This document shows, one piece after another, positions 1 to 9,604 of a stretch of DNA of 64,000 nucleotides; within the stretch, counting starts at the first letter, position 1, and every line of letters starts with the position of its first letter. This DNA comes from Pantoea sp. BAV 3049. GTDB lineage: Bacteria > Pseudomonadota > Gammaproteobacteria > Enterobacterales > Enterobacteriaceae. The position numbers and the translations under genes were made by a program. The notes beneath the pieces were generated by a model. The model made no database searches. It saw only the letters and a list, made by a program, of their open reading frames with translations, and had not been told where the DNA came from. The stretch is taken from the NCBI RefSeq assembly GCF_009765445.1, contig NZ_WHOY01000031.1:4909782-4973781 (forward strand). Reading direction: 5' to 3'.

Positions 1-13
1 GGGAGCAAATAAA

Positions 14-36
14 AAACCCCATCTCAGGGATGGGGT
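14..36 (-). terminator. hns rho-independent terminator
   Basis: An 8-bp perfect stem (16-23 with 29-36) has a 5-base loop and lies just downstream of the hns stop codon. Read on the minus strand it is followed by a run of T (bases 11-16 are all A on the plus strand). This is a standard intrinsic terminator. Confidence 0.85.
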
Positions 37-61
37 CTTCTGACAGCATCGGTTGCCAGCA

Positions 62-469
62 TTACAGCATGAAATCTTCCAGCTTCTTGCCTTGTTCTTC
101 AATTGCTTTTTTAATCACGGCAGGAGTACGTCCCTGGCCTGTCCAGGTGCGGCTTTCGCCATTTTCATCAACGTAGCTATATTTGGCAGGACGGGCAGCG
201 CGTTTTGCTTTACCCGGTGCTTTAGCCGCTGCCAGAGTGGACAGCAATTCATTTGGATCGATACCGTCAGCAATCAGCATATCACGATACTGCTGCAGCT
301 TGCGGGTACGCTCTTCGATTTCAGCCTGAGCGTGGCTCTCTTCGTCGCGGCGCTCGTTAACCACAACTTCCAGTTTCTCCAGCATCTCTTCCAGAGTTTC
401 CAGAGAACATTCTCGTGCCTGCGCGCGCAGGGTCCGGATGTTGTTCAAAATTTTAAGTGCTTCGCTCAT
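62..469 (-). CDS. hns: DNA-binding nucleoid-structuring protein H-NS
   Basis: This 135-residue protein matches H-NS, which binds curved AT-rich DNA, bridges segments and silences horizontally acquired genes. The N-terminal half (about residues 1-83) is charged and helical, as expected of the oligomerisation domain. The C-terminal half carries the DNA-binding region with the conserved loop TWTGQGRTP, which inserts into the AT minor groove. The start at 469 gives the conserved N-terminus [10 protein letters not shown]; the frame remains open upstream to 547 but that part does not look like H-NS. E. coli H-NS is 137 residues. The gene is divergent from tdk, as in E. coli, and has its own terminator. 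Confidence 0.97.
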   Translation of the reverse strand: MSEALKILNNIRTLRAQARECSLETLEEMLEKLEVVVNERRDEESHAQAEIEERTRKLQQYRDMLIADGIDPNELLSTLAAAKAPGKAKRAARPAKYSYVDENGESRTWTGQGRTPAVIKKAIEEQGKKLEDFML

Positions 470-908
470 GTTCCTGATCTCAAAAATTATAATGGGTGGG
501 GGAATGTTCTGCCTGATAATAATAGAGTGCGGCAATACGAACTGCAATAGTTAATTTTGTAAGTAATTCAGAATAACAAAACCATTTGATTTAGCAGAAT
601 GACTATTAACATGACGGGAAATTAACATTCTCTGAATAACAACGTGGTTCATTCCCCTGTCCGGCTGCAGATAAAATCTGTCGGTGACTCATTTGTTCAG
701 CAAAATAATTAATGGGCAGAAATAAAGCATTTTACAGGGTGTGCCTTGCTAACCTTAAGAAAATTCTGCGAATATTAGCAGGGTTATTTCTGTTTTTTTT
801 TAATCGTTAAATGCCTTTTGCGGGCTTCATTAAGGTCTCCCGCTGGCGCAGGGCTGTGGTACAATTCATGCCATCCTGTTACCCTTTTTTTACCCGGAGT
901 GAGGCCTG
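470..908. promoter_or_regulatory. hns-tdk divergent intergenic region
   Basis: About 440 bp of AT-rich DNA separates the divergent hns and tdk genes and must hold both promoters. No gene-sized frame with a ribosome binding site was seen. Long A/T runs are present (for example near 790-810). H-NS autoregulation through such AT-rich DNA is known in E. coli, but no individual binding site can be assigned here. Confidence 0.5.
857..865 (+). promoter_or_regulatory. Candidate extended -10 promoter for tdk
   Basis: The sequence TGGTACAAT fits an extended -10 element (TGn followed by a TATAAT-like hexamer). It lies 43 bp before the tdk start codon. No convincing -35 hexamer sits 17 bp upstream, which is tolerated in extended -10 promoters. 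This is inferred from sequence only. Confidence 0.4.
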
Positions 909-1526
909 ATGGCTCAGCTTTATTTCTATTATTCCGCGATGAACGCGGGAAAATCTACCGCTTTACTGCAGTCTTCGTATAACTACCAGGAGCGCGGCAT
1001 GCGTACACTGGTCTACACTGCGGAGATCGATAACCGCTTTGGTTCCGGTAAGGTTAGTTCACGTATTGGCCTTTCATCTCCGGCAAAACTGTATAATAAC
1101 GAGACAGCACTTTTTGCTGAAATTAATGCCGAGAATCAGATGGAACCGGTTCACTGCGTGCTGGTTGATGAATGCCAGTTTCTGACCCGAGACCAGGTAA
1201 AAGCATTATCAGACGTGGTGGATAATCTCGATATACCAGTACTGTGTTATGGGTTGCGTACAGACTTTCGCGGGGAATTATTTGGCGGAAGCCAGTATTT
1301 GCTTGCCTGGTCAGATAAGCTTGTTGAATTAAAAACAGTTTGCCACTGCGGCAGAAAAGCCGGGATGGTATTAAGACTGGATGAAAACGGTGCCCCTTTC
1401 AAAGAGGGTGAGCAGGTTGTTATTGGCGGTAATGAGCGTTATGTCTCGGTGTGCCGTAAGCATTACAAAGCGGCTATCGAGCAGGGATGCCTGAGGGCAG
1501 TACATGGCGAACACGGCATTAAATAA
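909..1526 (+). CDS. tdk: Thymidine kinase (type II)
   Basis: This 205-residue enzyme phosphorylates thymidine to dTMP in the pyrimidine salvage pathway. The phosphate-binding loop AMNAGKST is at about residues 10-17, and the Walker B-like segment with the catalytic Glu is VDECQF near residue 87. A structural zinc site is suggested by CHCGRK near residue 145 and CRKH near residue 182. The length equals that of E. coli Tdk. A GGAG/GAGG Shine-Dalgarno sequence precedes the ATG. The gene stands alone, divergent from hns, and is followed by a terminator. Confidence 0.97.
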   Translation: MAQLYFYYSAMNAGKSTALLQSSYNYQERGMRTLVYTAEIDNRFGSGKVSSRIGLSSPAKLYNNETALFAEINAENQMEPVHCVLVDECQFLTRDQVKALSDVVDNLDIPVLCYGLRTDFRGELFGGSQYLLAWSDKLVELKTVCHCGRKAGMVLRLDENGAPFKEGEQVVIGGNERYVSVCRKHYKAAIEQGCLRAVHGEHGIK

Positions 1527-1559
1527 GCAATAAAATAGTCGCTCTGAATTATTCAGTCG

Positions 1560-1585
1560 CCCGGTATTGTAAACCGGGTTTTATT
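1560..1585 (+). terminator. tdk terminator
   Basis: The stem CCCGGT (1560-1565) pairs with ACCGGG (1573-1578) and is followed by a T-rich tract. It lies 34 bp after the tdk stop codon. Confidence 0.75.
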
Positions 1586-1622
1586 TCAGTGGTTGATTAG
1601 TTTTTCTTACGGGTCAGACAAA

Positions 1623-1654
1623 TAAAAAACCCGCCGGATGGCGGGTTTTTTTTA
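1623..1654. terminator. Bidirectional terminator between tdk and adhE
   Basis: The hairpin CCCGCC (1630-1635) with GGCGGG (1640-1645) is flanked by an A run on the left and eight T on the right, so it can terminate transcription from both sides. It sits just beyond the adhE stop codon. Confidence 0.85.
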
Positions 1655-1662
1655 AGCTACTT

Positions 1663-4338
1663 TTATTTTTTAACTTTTTTCTTAGCATCAACCGGTTGCG
1701 CAACTGCCGCTTCCGCAATGTTGGCGAACGGTTCGGCATATTCGCGGCCGTAGAAGGTATCGAGCATGATTTGTTTCAGTTCGGCAATCAGTGGGTAACG
1801 CGGGTTAGCACCGGTACACTGGTCATCGAAGGCATCTTCAGCCAGCTTATCAACCTTCGCCAGGAAGTCAGCTTCCTGCACGCCAGCTTCCCGGATTGAT
1901 TTAGGAATACCCAGCTCGGCTTTCATTCCTTCCAGCCACAGCAACAGTTTCTCAATTTTCTGCGCGGTACGGTCACCAGGTGCGCTCAGGCGGAGGTGAT
2001 CTGCAATCTCAGCGTAGCGGCGACGTGCCTGTGGGCGGTCGTACTGGCTGAATGCTGTCTGCTTGGTCGGGTTGTCATTGGCGTTGTAGCGGATGACGTT
2101 ACTGATCAGCAGGGCATTCGCCAGACCGTGTGGGATATGGAACTCTGAACCCAGTTTGTGGGCCATGGAGTGACAGACACCCAGGAAGGCGTTAGCGAAG
2201 GCGATACCAGCGATGGTGGCGGCATTGTGCACACGCTCACGGGCAACCGGGTTTTTCGCCCCTTCGTTATAGCTGGCTGGCAGATTTTCCTGCAGCAGTT
2301 TCAGAGCCTGCAGCGCCTGACCGTCAGAGTATTCATTCGCCAGCACGGAGACGTAAGCTTCCAGCGCATGGGTCACCGCATCCAGACCAGCAAAGGCACA
2401 CAGCGACTTAGGCATGTTCATCACCAGGTTGGCATCGACGATGGCCATATCCGGAGTCAGAGCATAGTCAGCCAGTGGGTATTTCTGGCCGGTGGCATCA
2501 TCGGTCACTACCGCAAATGGCGTAACTTCAGAACCGGTCCCGGAAGTCGTGGTGATGGCGATCATTTTAGCCTTCACGCCCATTTTCGGGAACTTGTAGA
2601 TACGTTTACGGATGTCCATAAAGCGCAGTGCCAGCTCTTCGAATGCGGTTTCCGGATGTTCGTACATCACCCACATGATTTTAGCTGCATCCATTGGGGA
2701 ACCACCGCCCAGCGCGATAATCACATCGGGCTTGAAGGAGTTCATCTGTTCAGCGCCTTTCCGCACGATGCTCAGCGTTGGGTCAGCTTCCACTTCGAAG
2801 AACACTTCAGTTTCGATACCGTGTGATTTCAGTACGGCAACAATCTGGTCAGCATAACCGTTATTGAACAGGAAACGGTCGGTAACGATGAAGGCGCGTT
2901 TGGCACCATCGGTAGCCACTTCTTCCATGGCGATTGGCAATGAACCACGGCGGAAGTAGATGGACTTAGGAAGTTTGTGCCACAACATATTCTCTGCTCG
3001 CTTAGCCACGGTTTTCTTGTTGATCAGATGTTTAGGTCCGACGTTTTCAGAAATGGAGTTACCACCCCAGGAACCACAGCCCAGCGTCAGTGACGGTGCC
3101 AGTTTAAAGTTATACAGATCGCCGATACCCCCCTGAGAAGCCGGGGTGTTGATCAGGATACGAGCAGTCTTCATTTTGTCGCCAAAGAAGTTCACACGTT
3201 CGCGCTCATTATCCTGGTCGGTGTACAGGCAGGAGGTGTGACCGATACCGCCCATCGCAACCAGTTTTTCGGCTTTGCTGACGGCGTCTTCGAAATCTTT
3301 CGCGCGGTACATCGCCAGAGTAGGGGAGAGTTTTTCGTGAGCGAAAGGTTCAGTTTCGTCGACCAGTTTCACTTCACCAATCAGAATTTTGGTGCTGGCT
3401 GGCACGGTGATACCGGCGATCTCAGCAATTTTCACCGCTGGCTGACCTACGATGGCCGCATTCAGCGCGCCATTTTTCAGGATCACATCCTGAACTGCTT
3501 TCAGGTCTTTGCCCTGCAGCAGGTAGCCACCGTGGCTGGCGAAGCGCTCACGGACTGCTTCATACACGGAATCCACCACGATAACTGACTGCTCTGAAGC
3601 ACAGATAACGCCGTTATCGAAGGTTTTTGACATCAGGATCGAAGCCACCGCACGTTTGATATCGGCGGTTTCATCAATCACAACCGGGGTATTACCCGCG
3701 CCCACACCAATGGCTGGTTTACCAGAGCTGTATGCGGCTTTCACCATGCCCGGGCCGCCAGTAGCGAGGATCAGGTTGATATCAGGGTGGTGCATCAGCT
3801 GATTAGACAGTTCAACGGAGGGCACATCAATCCAGCCAATAATGTCTTTCGGTGCGCCTGCCGCAATCGCGGCCTGCAGCACGATATCTGCCGCTTTGTT
3901 GGTCGCGTCTTTGGCACGTGGATGTGGAGAGAAAATAATCCCGTTACGGGTTTTCAGACTGATCAGCGCTTTAAAAATAGCCGTAGAGGTTGGGTTGGTG
4001 GTAGGAACGATACCGCAGATCAGGCCGGTAGGCTCGGCAATGGTGATGGTACCGAAAGTCTCATCAGTGCTGAGGATACCGCAGGTTTTTTCGTCTTTGT
4101 AGGCGTTGTAGATGTATTCGGATGCGAAATGGTTTTTGATGACTTTATCTTCAACTATCCCCATTCCGGATTCTGCCACCGCCATTTTTGCCAGCGGGAT
4201 GCGGGCATCAGCGGCTGCCAGAGCGGCGGCGCGGAAGATCTTATCTACTTGTTCTTGAGTGAAATTGGCATATTCGCGCTGTGCTTTTTTAACACGTTCA
4301 ACCAGTGCGTTAAGTTCAGCAACATTAGTAACGGCCAT
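1663..4338 (-). CDS. adhE: Bifunctional acetaldehyde-CoA/alcohol dehydrogenase AdhE
   Basis: This 891-residue fermentation enzyme reduces acetyl-CoA to acetaldehyde and then ethanol, regenerating NAD+ under anaerobic conditions. The length is the same as E. coli AdhE. The N-terminal aldehyde dehydrogenase domain (about residues 1-440) has the catalytic Cys246 in the segment GVICASEQ. The C-terminal part (about 450-870) is an iron-dependent alcohol dehydrogenase with GGGSPMDAAK and the metal-binding histidine segment CHSMAHKLG. An AGGAG ribosome binding site precedes the start. An FNR-like box upstream is consistent with anaerobic control. The family assembles into long filaments called spirosomes. 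Confidence 0.98.
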   Translation of the reverse strand: MAVTNVAELNALVERVKKAQREYANFTQEQVDKIFRAAALAAADARIPLAKMAVAESGMGIVEDKVIKNHFASEYIYNAYKDEKTCGILSTDETFGTITIAEPTGLICGIVPTTNPTSTAIFKALISLKTRNGIIFSPHPRAKDATNKAADIVLQAAIAAGAPKDIIGWIDVPSVELSNQLMHHPDINLILATGGPGMVKAAYSSGKPAIGVGAGNTPVVIDETADIKRAVASILMSKTFDNGVICASEQSVIVVDSVYEAVRERFASHGGYLLQGKDLKAVQDVILKNGALNAAIVGQPAVKIAEIAGITVPASTKILIGEVKLVDETEPFAHEKLSPTLAMYRAKDFEDAVSKAEKLVAMGGIGHTSCLYTDQDNERERVNFFGDKMKTARILINTPASQGGIGDLYNFKLAPSLTLGCGSWGGNSISENVGPKHLINKKTVAKRAENMLWHKLPKSIYFRRGSLPIAMEEVATDGAKRAFIVTDRFLFNNGYADQIVAVLKSHGIETEVFFEVEADPTLSIVRKGAEQMNSFKPDVIIALGGGSPMDAAKIMWVMYEHPETAFEELALRFMDIRKRIYKFPKMGVKAKMIAITTTSGTGSEVTPFAVVTDDATGQKYPLADYALTPDMAIVDANLVMNMPKSLCAFAGLDAVTHALEAYVSVLANEYSDGQALQALKLLQENLPASYNEGAKNPVARERVHNAATIAGIAFANAFLGVCHSMAHKLGSEFHIPHGLANALLISNVIRYNANDNPTKQTAFSQYDRPQARRRYAEIADHLRLSAPGDRTAQKIEKLLLWLEGMKAELGIPKSIREAGVQEADFLAKVDKLAEDAFDDQCTGANPRYPLIAELKQIMLDTFYGREYAEPFANIAEAAVAQPVDAKKKVKK

Positions 4339-4827
4339 AATGCATCTCCTGATGGAAGTTTAAACTCTATTAGTAAACAAGTCAGAACTAACGAGTATAG
4401 CCACGGGCGGTTAATGTGCTGTTAAGGCAGTGTGACTTTACTTGAATTATCTGGAATAAGTTCTACAGGTTTACTGAAAGAGTCTTCGCATTACTCCCTG
4501 TCCGGGGAGATGTGCAGTACTCAACAGGTCCGTGTGTTGGAATAAATCTTACTCACAATGGAGTAGATTAATTTTGATCTGAATCATGTTTGTTCCAAGC
4601 TGACTCCTTTCAGCTTCAGGTTGTGCGCCACTTCACAGCCTGGTAGGTGAATGAAATTATTCTACCAGTAATACTGAAGGGGTGTAGTGCTAATAAAATC
4701 CTTAAATGCAGTTTTTATGACCGGGTAAGTGGCGATAAAACAGGCGAAAATATCTTGTTTTGCCATGGTAAGCGAGATGATTTTACATTAAATTAGCCAC
4801 GTAAATTAGCCCTTGCAGGAGCTCAGC
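4339..4827. promoter_or_regulatory. adhE-ychE divergent regulatory region
   Basis: About 490 bp lies between the divergent adhE and ychE genes and holds no convincing gene. Besides the FNR-like box (4574-4587) it contains an inverted repeat CTGGTAG (4640-4646) with CTACCAG (4662-4668). A long regulatory region upstream of adhE also occurs in E. coli, where several global regulators act; which ones act here cannot be read from the sequence. Confidence 0.5.
4574..4587. promoter_or_regulatory. FNR-like box upstream of adhE
   Basis: The sequence TTGATctgaATCAT matches the FNR consensus TTGAT-N4-ATCAA at nine of ten positions. It is about 240 bp from the adhE start. FNR activates genes under oxygen limitation, which suits a fermentative enzyme. 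Site occupancy is inferred. Confidence 0.45.
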
Positions 4828-5475
4828 GTGAACCCGGCACTTTTCGACTTATCGGTTTATATCAAATTTTTCGTCGGGCTCTTTGCCCTGGTCAACCCGT
4901 TCGGCATCATTCCGGTTTTTATCAGTATGACCAGCTACCAGGTGCCCGCTGCGCGAAATAAAACCAACATGACCGCCAACCTGTCGGTAGCCATAATCCT
5001 GTGGACCTCGCTGTTTCTGGGCGACATCATTCTGCAATTCTTTGGGATCTCGATTGATTCATTTCGCATCGCCGGGGGGATTCTCGTGGTGACCATTGCC
5101 ATGTCGATGATCAGCGGCAAGCTGGGGGAAGATAAGCAGAACAAACAGGAAAAGTCAGAAACGGCGATCAGAGAGAGCGTTGGTGTGGTGCCACTTGCGT
5201 TGCCACTGATGGCGGGTCCGGGTGCAATCAGCTCGACGATTGTCTGGAGTACCCGCTACCACAGCTGGCAGAACCTGATCGGCTTCAGCCTGGCGATTGC
5301 GCTTTTTGCCTTCTGCTGCTGGCTGTTATTCCGTGCGGCCCCCCTGATGGTAAGGGTGTTAGGCCAGACCGGGATTAACGTGATCACCCGTATCATGGGC
5401 TTGCTGCTGATGGCGCTGGGAATTGAATTTGTGGTCACCGGCGTGAAAGCCCTTTTCCCGGGGCTGGTTAACTGA
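4828..5475 (+). CDS. ychE: MarC-family inner membrane protein YchE
   Basis: This 215-residue MarC/UPF0056-family protein has about six hydrophobic segments and belongs in the inner membrane. Its function is not established. The GTG at 4828 is chosen as start because AGGAG sits 6 bp upstream and because the protein then begins in register with E. coli YchE; the frame is open to a TTG at 4813 that has no binding site. A terminator follows. The position between adhE and oppA matches E. coli. Confidence 0.93.
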   Translation: MNPALFDLSVYIKFFVGLFALVNPFGIIPVFISMTSYQVPAARNKTNMTANLSVAIILWTSLFLGDIILQFFGISIDSFRIAGGILVVTIAMSMISGKLGEDKQNKQEKSETAIRESVGVVPLALPLMAGPGAISSTIVWSTRYHSWQNLIGFSLAIALFAFCCWLLFRAAPLMVRVLGQTGINVITRIMGLLLMALGIEFVVTGVKALFPGLVN

Positions 5476-5502
5476 AATATCAGTCACTGGAAAGTCGATA
5501 TT

Positions 5503-5528
5503 AAAGCGCATAATCTGCGCTTTTTTTC
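5503..5528 (+). terminator. ychE terminator
   Basis: The stem AAAGCGCA (5503-5510) pairs with TGCGCTTT (5516-5523) and runs into a T tract. It lies 27 bp after the ychE stop. Confidence 0.85.
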
Positions 5529-6088
5529 TGTTTGCTGCAAAATGAGGCACCATAATAGTGCGATATGCGGGTTTTGCGATCGATAATGGTGCAATTATTC
5601 GTGCTGCTTAACAACGTCTCGCTGTCATTAATGTAATTACTGCAAATCCCTGCTGCCGCAGAAATTTTTCCTTGAATGTTAATTTCATCACAGTCTTTAA
5701 TGCCTGTCAGATACCCTGCATGCAGGTTGTTTTGCTGACAAATGCATCTCATGCGGGATATCAGTCCGAAATGCTGTTTAACGGCAGTAACTCGTTCAAT
5801 TTCTGAACAAAATTCCTGTTTGTCCTGAATAAAGAAGCATCTTATTTGAATTTAGTTGATGTTTTTCATAGGTTTAATTCTTATTTCTCTATATTAAATA
5901 ACACTTCTCCTGCGAAAATTCTCATGATAAAAGAGAATTAGTTAACATTTCCGTCATTTTGCTTTGGCCTGGAAAACGGCGTTCTGTTAGTTTTCGGTAG
6001 CGTTTGTAAAAATTGGCATCGGATGTGCAACTACGTTTGGCTTTTTCCGGACCGGGACAGGTTCAAAAACACAGGTTACTCGCCCTTA
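5529..6088. other. Long AT-rich intergenic region upstream of oppA1
   Basis: About 560 bp without a convincing gene. It contains an inverted repeat AATTCTC (5917-5923) with GAGAATT (5933-5939) and several AT-rich stretches that could hold the opp promoter. An 83-codon minus-strand frame (5501-5752) runs into the ychE terminator and is judged accidental. Confidence 0.4.
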
Positions 6089-7726
6089 ATGAAATGTATT
6101 CCGTTTGCCCGCCAGCGCCTCAGCCTGGCCATTGTTGTTAACCTGGCGATTTATGCCAGCGCCTCTTACGCCGCGACGGTACCTGCGGGTATCACATTGG
6201 CTCCGAAACAGTTCATAGTGATTAATAACAGCGGCGAAGTCTCTTCTCTCGATCCTCAGAAGATTGAAGGGGTGCCTGAGAGCGATATTATCCTCAATTT
6301 GCTGGAAGGGCTGGTTACTACAGACAATAACGGGCAGGTTGTGCCGGGCGTGGCGGAAAGCTGGAGCAACGAACAGGGCAAAGTCTGGACGTTCACACTC
6401 AGAAAAGAGGCGAAGTGGAGCAATGGTGATCCGGTAACCGCCAGTGATTTCGTTTACAGCTGGCAGCGACTGGCCGATCCCAAAACGGCTTCTCCTTATG
6501 CCAGTTACCTGCAGTATGCGCATCTCACCAACATTGACGATGTTCTGGCGGGCAAAAAATCTCCGGATACGCTGGGCGTTAAAGCTCTGGACGACCATCA
6601 TCTGCAGGTCACGCTGAGCCAGCCGGTGCCTTATTTTCTCGCGCTGGCAGCCCATACCTCACTGATGCCTGTTAACCGCAATGTGCTGGAGAAGTGGGGG
6701 GAAAAATGGACGCTGCCGGGCCATTACGTTGGCAACGGTGCGTATACGCTCAGTGACTGGGTGATTAACGAGAAGATCGTGGTTAAGCGCAATCCGCTTT
6801 ACTGGGATAACGGCAACACCAAAATTGATACCGGCACCTTCCTGCCGATTACCTCTGCTTCTACCGACGTGAATCGTTATCGCAGCGGTGAAATAGACAT
6901 CTCCGGTAGCACGCTGCCGCCTGAACAGTTCCCGACGCTGAAAAAAACATTGGGAACTCAGGTTCACGTCAGCCCGCTGCTTTGTACTTTCTATTATGAG
7001 CTGAATAACAAACGCCCGCCGTTTAACGATCCGCGGGTGCGTACGGCTGTGAAATTAACGCTCGACCGCAACATAATTGCCGAAAAAATTATGGCCCAGG
7101 GGCAGATCCCGGCGGGGACCTTCACGCCACCATTTATCAATGGTGCAAAGCTGCAGCAGCCTGAGTGGATGAAGCTGACGCAGCAACAACGTAACGAGCA
7201 GGCGAAGAAATTGCTGGCCGAAGCCGGATACAGCGCAGAGAAGCCGCTGAGCTTCAGCCTGCTGTACAACACTTCCGACGTGAATCAGAAGCAGGCAATT
7301 GCCGCCGCCTCGATGTGGAAAAAGAACCTGGGTGCCAACGTGGCGTTAAACAACCAGGAGTGGAAAACCATGCTGGATACCCGTCATCAGGGCAATTTTG
7401 ACGTGGCGCGTGCGACATGGTGCTCTGACTATAACGAGCCTTCCACTTTCCTCAACATCATGGTGAGCAACTCTTCCAGCAATACCGCTTTTTACAGCAG
7501 CAAAGCATTTGATGCGCTGATGGCAAAAACGCTCACGGTTGCCGACGACCAGCAGCGGGCAGAACTCTATCAGCAGGCAGAGCAGCAATTGGATAATGAT
7601 TCGGCGATTGTCCCGGTGTATTACCGGGTCAGCGCACGTCTGATCAAGCCGTCGGTTGGCGGATTCACCGGCAAAGATCCGCAGGATCTGACCAACCTCC
7701 GGTATTACTACATCATCAAGCATTAA
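6089..7726 (+). CDS. oppA: Periplasmic oligopeptide-binding protein, OppA paralogue 1
   Basis: This 545-residue solute-binding protein (SBP_bac_5 family) captures peptides for the OppBCDF transporter. An N-terminal signal peptide ends around ASASYA before ATVPAG. Conserved OppA blocks include SLDPQKIEG, LLEGLV, WSNGDPVTASDF and the segment TRHQGNFDVARATW. The protein is clearly a tandem duplicate of the next gene. The ATG at 6089 is preferred because it opens the signal peptide; the frame is open to 6023 but that extension has no signal character. The ribosome binding site is weak, in contrast to oppA2. It may differ in ligand preference, but that cannot be read from the sequence. Confidence 0.9.
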   Translation: MKCIPFARQRLSLAIVVNLAIYASASYAATVPAGITLAPKQFIVINNSGEVSSLDPQKIEGVPESDIILNLLEGLVTTDNNGQVVPGVAESWSNEQGKVWTFTLRKEAKWSNGDPVTASDFVYSWQRLADPKTASPYASYLQYAHLTNIDDVLAGKKSPDTLGVKALDDHHLQVTLSQPVPYFLALAAHTSLMPVNRNVLEKWGEKWTLPGHYVGNGAYTLSDWVINEKIVVKRNPLYWDNGNTKIDTGTFLPITSASTDVNRYRSGEIDISGSTLPPEQFPTLKKTLGTQVHVSPLLCTFYYELNNKRPPFNDPRVRTAVKLTLDRNIIAEKIMAQGQIPAGTFTPPFINGAKLQQPEWMKLTQQQRNEQAKKLLAEAGYSAEKPLSFSLLYNTSDVNQKQAIAAASMWKKNLGANVALNNQEWKTMLDTRHQGNFDVARATWCSDYNEPSTFLNIMVSNSSSNTAFYSSKAFDALMAKTLTVADDQQRAELYQQAEQQLDNDSAIVPVYYRVSARLIKPSVGGFTGKDPQDLTNLRYYYIIKH

Positions 7727-7890
7727 GAGCGGGTGGGATTTTGCCGCCCGTATAGAGTTGATAGTAAAGGGTAAAGCAAAAACGACTCTGAGCGTCGTCG
7801 TTCCGGCGCTCCGGGAAGATTACCCGGTTAACGGGGGTCGCTAATGGTTTTGAGCACATTGGCAATGATAAAAACTGGAGTAGGATCACT
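7727..7890. other. oppA1-oppA2 intergenic region with stem-loops
   Basis: A GC-rich hairpin (about 7730-7750, arms CGGGTGG and CCGCCCG with one G-U pair) follows oppA1. It has no T tract, so it is more likely a processing or attenuation element than a full terminator. The second half is the leader of oppA2 and may contain its own promoter. Confidence 0.4.
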
Positions 7891-9522
7891 ATGACCAACA
7901 TCACGAAAAAAAGCCTGATTGCACTGGGCGTTCTGACTGCACTTGCAGGCAATATGGCCGTGGCGGCAACGGTTCCGGCTGGCGTTGAGCTGGCACCTAA
8001 ACAGGAACTGGTTAAAGGCAACGGCGACGAAGTTCAGTCACTTGACCCGCACAAAATTGAAGGCGTGCCGGAATCCAACGTCAATCGTGATCTGCTGGAA
8101 GGACTGGTGATCAGTGATACTCAGGGCCACCCGGTCCCGGGCGTGGCTGAAAGCTGGGAAAACAAAGACGGCAAAGTCTGGACCTTCCACCTGCGTAACA
8201 CGGCTAAATGGTCCAACGGCGAGCCTGTCACTGCTCAGGACTTCGTGTACAGCTGGCAGCGTCTGGCTGACCCGAAAACGGCCTCACCTTACGCCAGCTA
8301 CCTGCAATATGGTCATCTGGAAAATATTGACGACATCATCGCCGGTAAAAAACCCGCTGATACACTCGGCGTAAAAGCACTGGATGCCCACACTTTGCAG
8401 GTGACTCTGAGTGAATCCGTGCCTTACTTCTACAAACTGCTGATCCACCCGTCCATGTCTCCGGTTTACAAGCCAGCAATCGATAAATTTGGCGAGAAGT
8501 GGACCCAGCCGGAAAACTGGGTGGGCAACGGGGCCTTTAAACTGCAGACCCACGTGATCAACGAGCGTATCGTGCTGGTGCGTAACCCGGATTACTGGGA
8601 CAACGCCAATACCAAGCTGGATAAAGTGACCTTCCTGCCCATTTCTTCTGAAGTGAGCGACGTTAACCGCTACTTCAGTAACGACGGCAGCGACATGACT
8701 TACAACAACATGCCAATCGAGCTGTTTAAAAAGCTGCAGCGCGATAACCCGAAAGAGCTGCATGTTGACCCGTACCTGTGTACTTATTACTACGAAATCA
8801 ACAACCAGAAAGCGCCATTCACCGATCCTCGCGTCCGTGCCGCGCTGAAGCTGGGCCTGGACCGTGACATCATGGTCAACAAAGTGCTGGCTCAGGGGCA
8901 GTTGCCTGCCTACAGCTACACACCGCCAGCTACCGACGGTGCCGAGCTGATCAAACCTGAGTGGTTCAGCTGGTCACAGGACAAACGTAACGAAGAAGCG
9001 AAAAAACTGCTGGCAGAAGCAGGCTACACGGCGGACAAACCGCTGACCTTCGAACTGCTGTACAACACTTCCGACCTGCATAAAAAGCTTGCGATTGCGG
9101 CCTCTTCAATCTGGAAGAAAAACCTCGGCGTGAACATCAAGCTGAACAATCAGGAGTGGAAAACTTTCCTGGATACCCGTCATCAGGGTAACTTCGATGT
9201 TTCCCGCGCAGCCTGGTGTGCGGACTATAACGAACCAACCTCGTTCCTGAATACCATGCTCTCTAACAGCAGCAACAATACCTCTCACTATAAATCGGCA
9301 GAGTTCGATAAGGTAATGGCGGATGCGGCTCAGGCCAGCGATGAGAAAGCCCGTAGCCAGCTGTACGCAAAAGCTGAGCAGGTTCTGGATAAAGACTCGG
9401 TTATCGTGCCGGTCTATTACTACGTGAACGCCCGCCTGGTGAAAACCTACGTTGGTGGCTACACCGGTAAAGACGCCCTCGACAACGTGTATGACAAAAA
9501 TCTGTATATCATCAAACATTAA
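7891..9522 (+). CDS. oppA: Periplasmic oligopeptide-binding protein OppA (paralogue 2)
   Basis: This 543-residue protein is the standard OppA, the same length as in E. coli. It binds di- to pentapeptides in the periplasm and delivers them to OppBC. The signal peptide ends at GNMAVA before ATVPAG. A good ribosome binding site (TGGAG, TAGGA) precedes the ATG. It shares long blocks with the upstream paralogue, such as PASYLQY- and TRHQGNFDV-type segments. oppB follows 82 bp downstream. In related bacteria oppA mRNA is a target of the GcvB small RNA; no pairing was tested here. Confidence 0.96.
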   Translation: MTNITKKSLIALGVLTALAGNMAVAATVPAGVELAPKQELVKGNGDEVQSLDPHKIEGVPESNVNRDLLEGLVISDTQGHPVPGVAESWENKDGKVWTFHLRNTAKWSNGEPVTAQDFVYSWQRLADPKTASPYASYLQYGHLENIDDIIAGKKPADTLGVKALDAHTLQVTLSESVPYFYKLLIHPSMSPVYKPAIDKFGEKWTQPENWVGNGAFKLQTHVINERIVLVRNPDYWDNANTKLDKVTFLPISSEVSDVNRYFSNDGSDMTYNNMPIELFKKLQRDNPKELHVDPYLCTYYYEINNQKAPFTDPRVRAALKLGLDRDIMVNKVLAQGQLPAYSYTPPATDGAELIKPEWFSWSQDKRNEEAKKLLAEAGYTADKPLTFELLYNTSDLHKKLAIAASSIWKKNLGVNIKLNNQEWKTFLDTRHQGNFDVSRAAWCADYNEPTSFLNTMLSNSSNNTSHYKSAEFDKVMADAAQASDEKARSQLYAKAEQVLDKDSVIVPVYYYVNARLVKTYVGGYTGKDALDNVYDKNLYIIKH

Positions 9523-9534
9523 TGGCAAAAATGG

Positions 9535-9552
9535 GGGAAGGGCGACCTTCCC
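9535..9552 (+). other. Stem-loop between oppA and oppB
   Basis: The stem GGGAAGG (9535-9541) pairs with CCTTCCC (9546-9552) around a GCGA loop. No T tract follows, so it probably allows read-through while stabilising or attenuating, which would fit the need for much more OppA than OppB. Confidence 0.5.
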
Positions 9553-9604
9553 TCAGCGTGTCTATTTTAAGCAGTGCTGAGGCACAAGCCAGCAGGTACG
9601 GGCA

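Noticed and set aside
5501-5752. 83-codon minus-strand frame after ychE
   Set aside because: It overlaps the ychE terminator, lacks a ribosome binding site and resembles no known protein.
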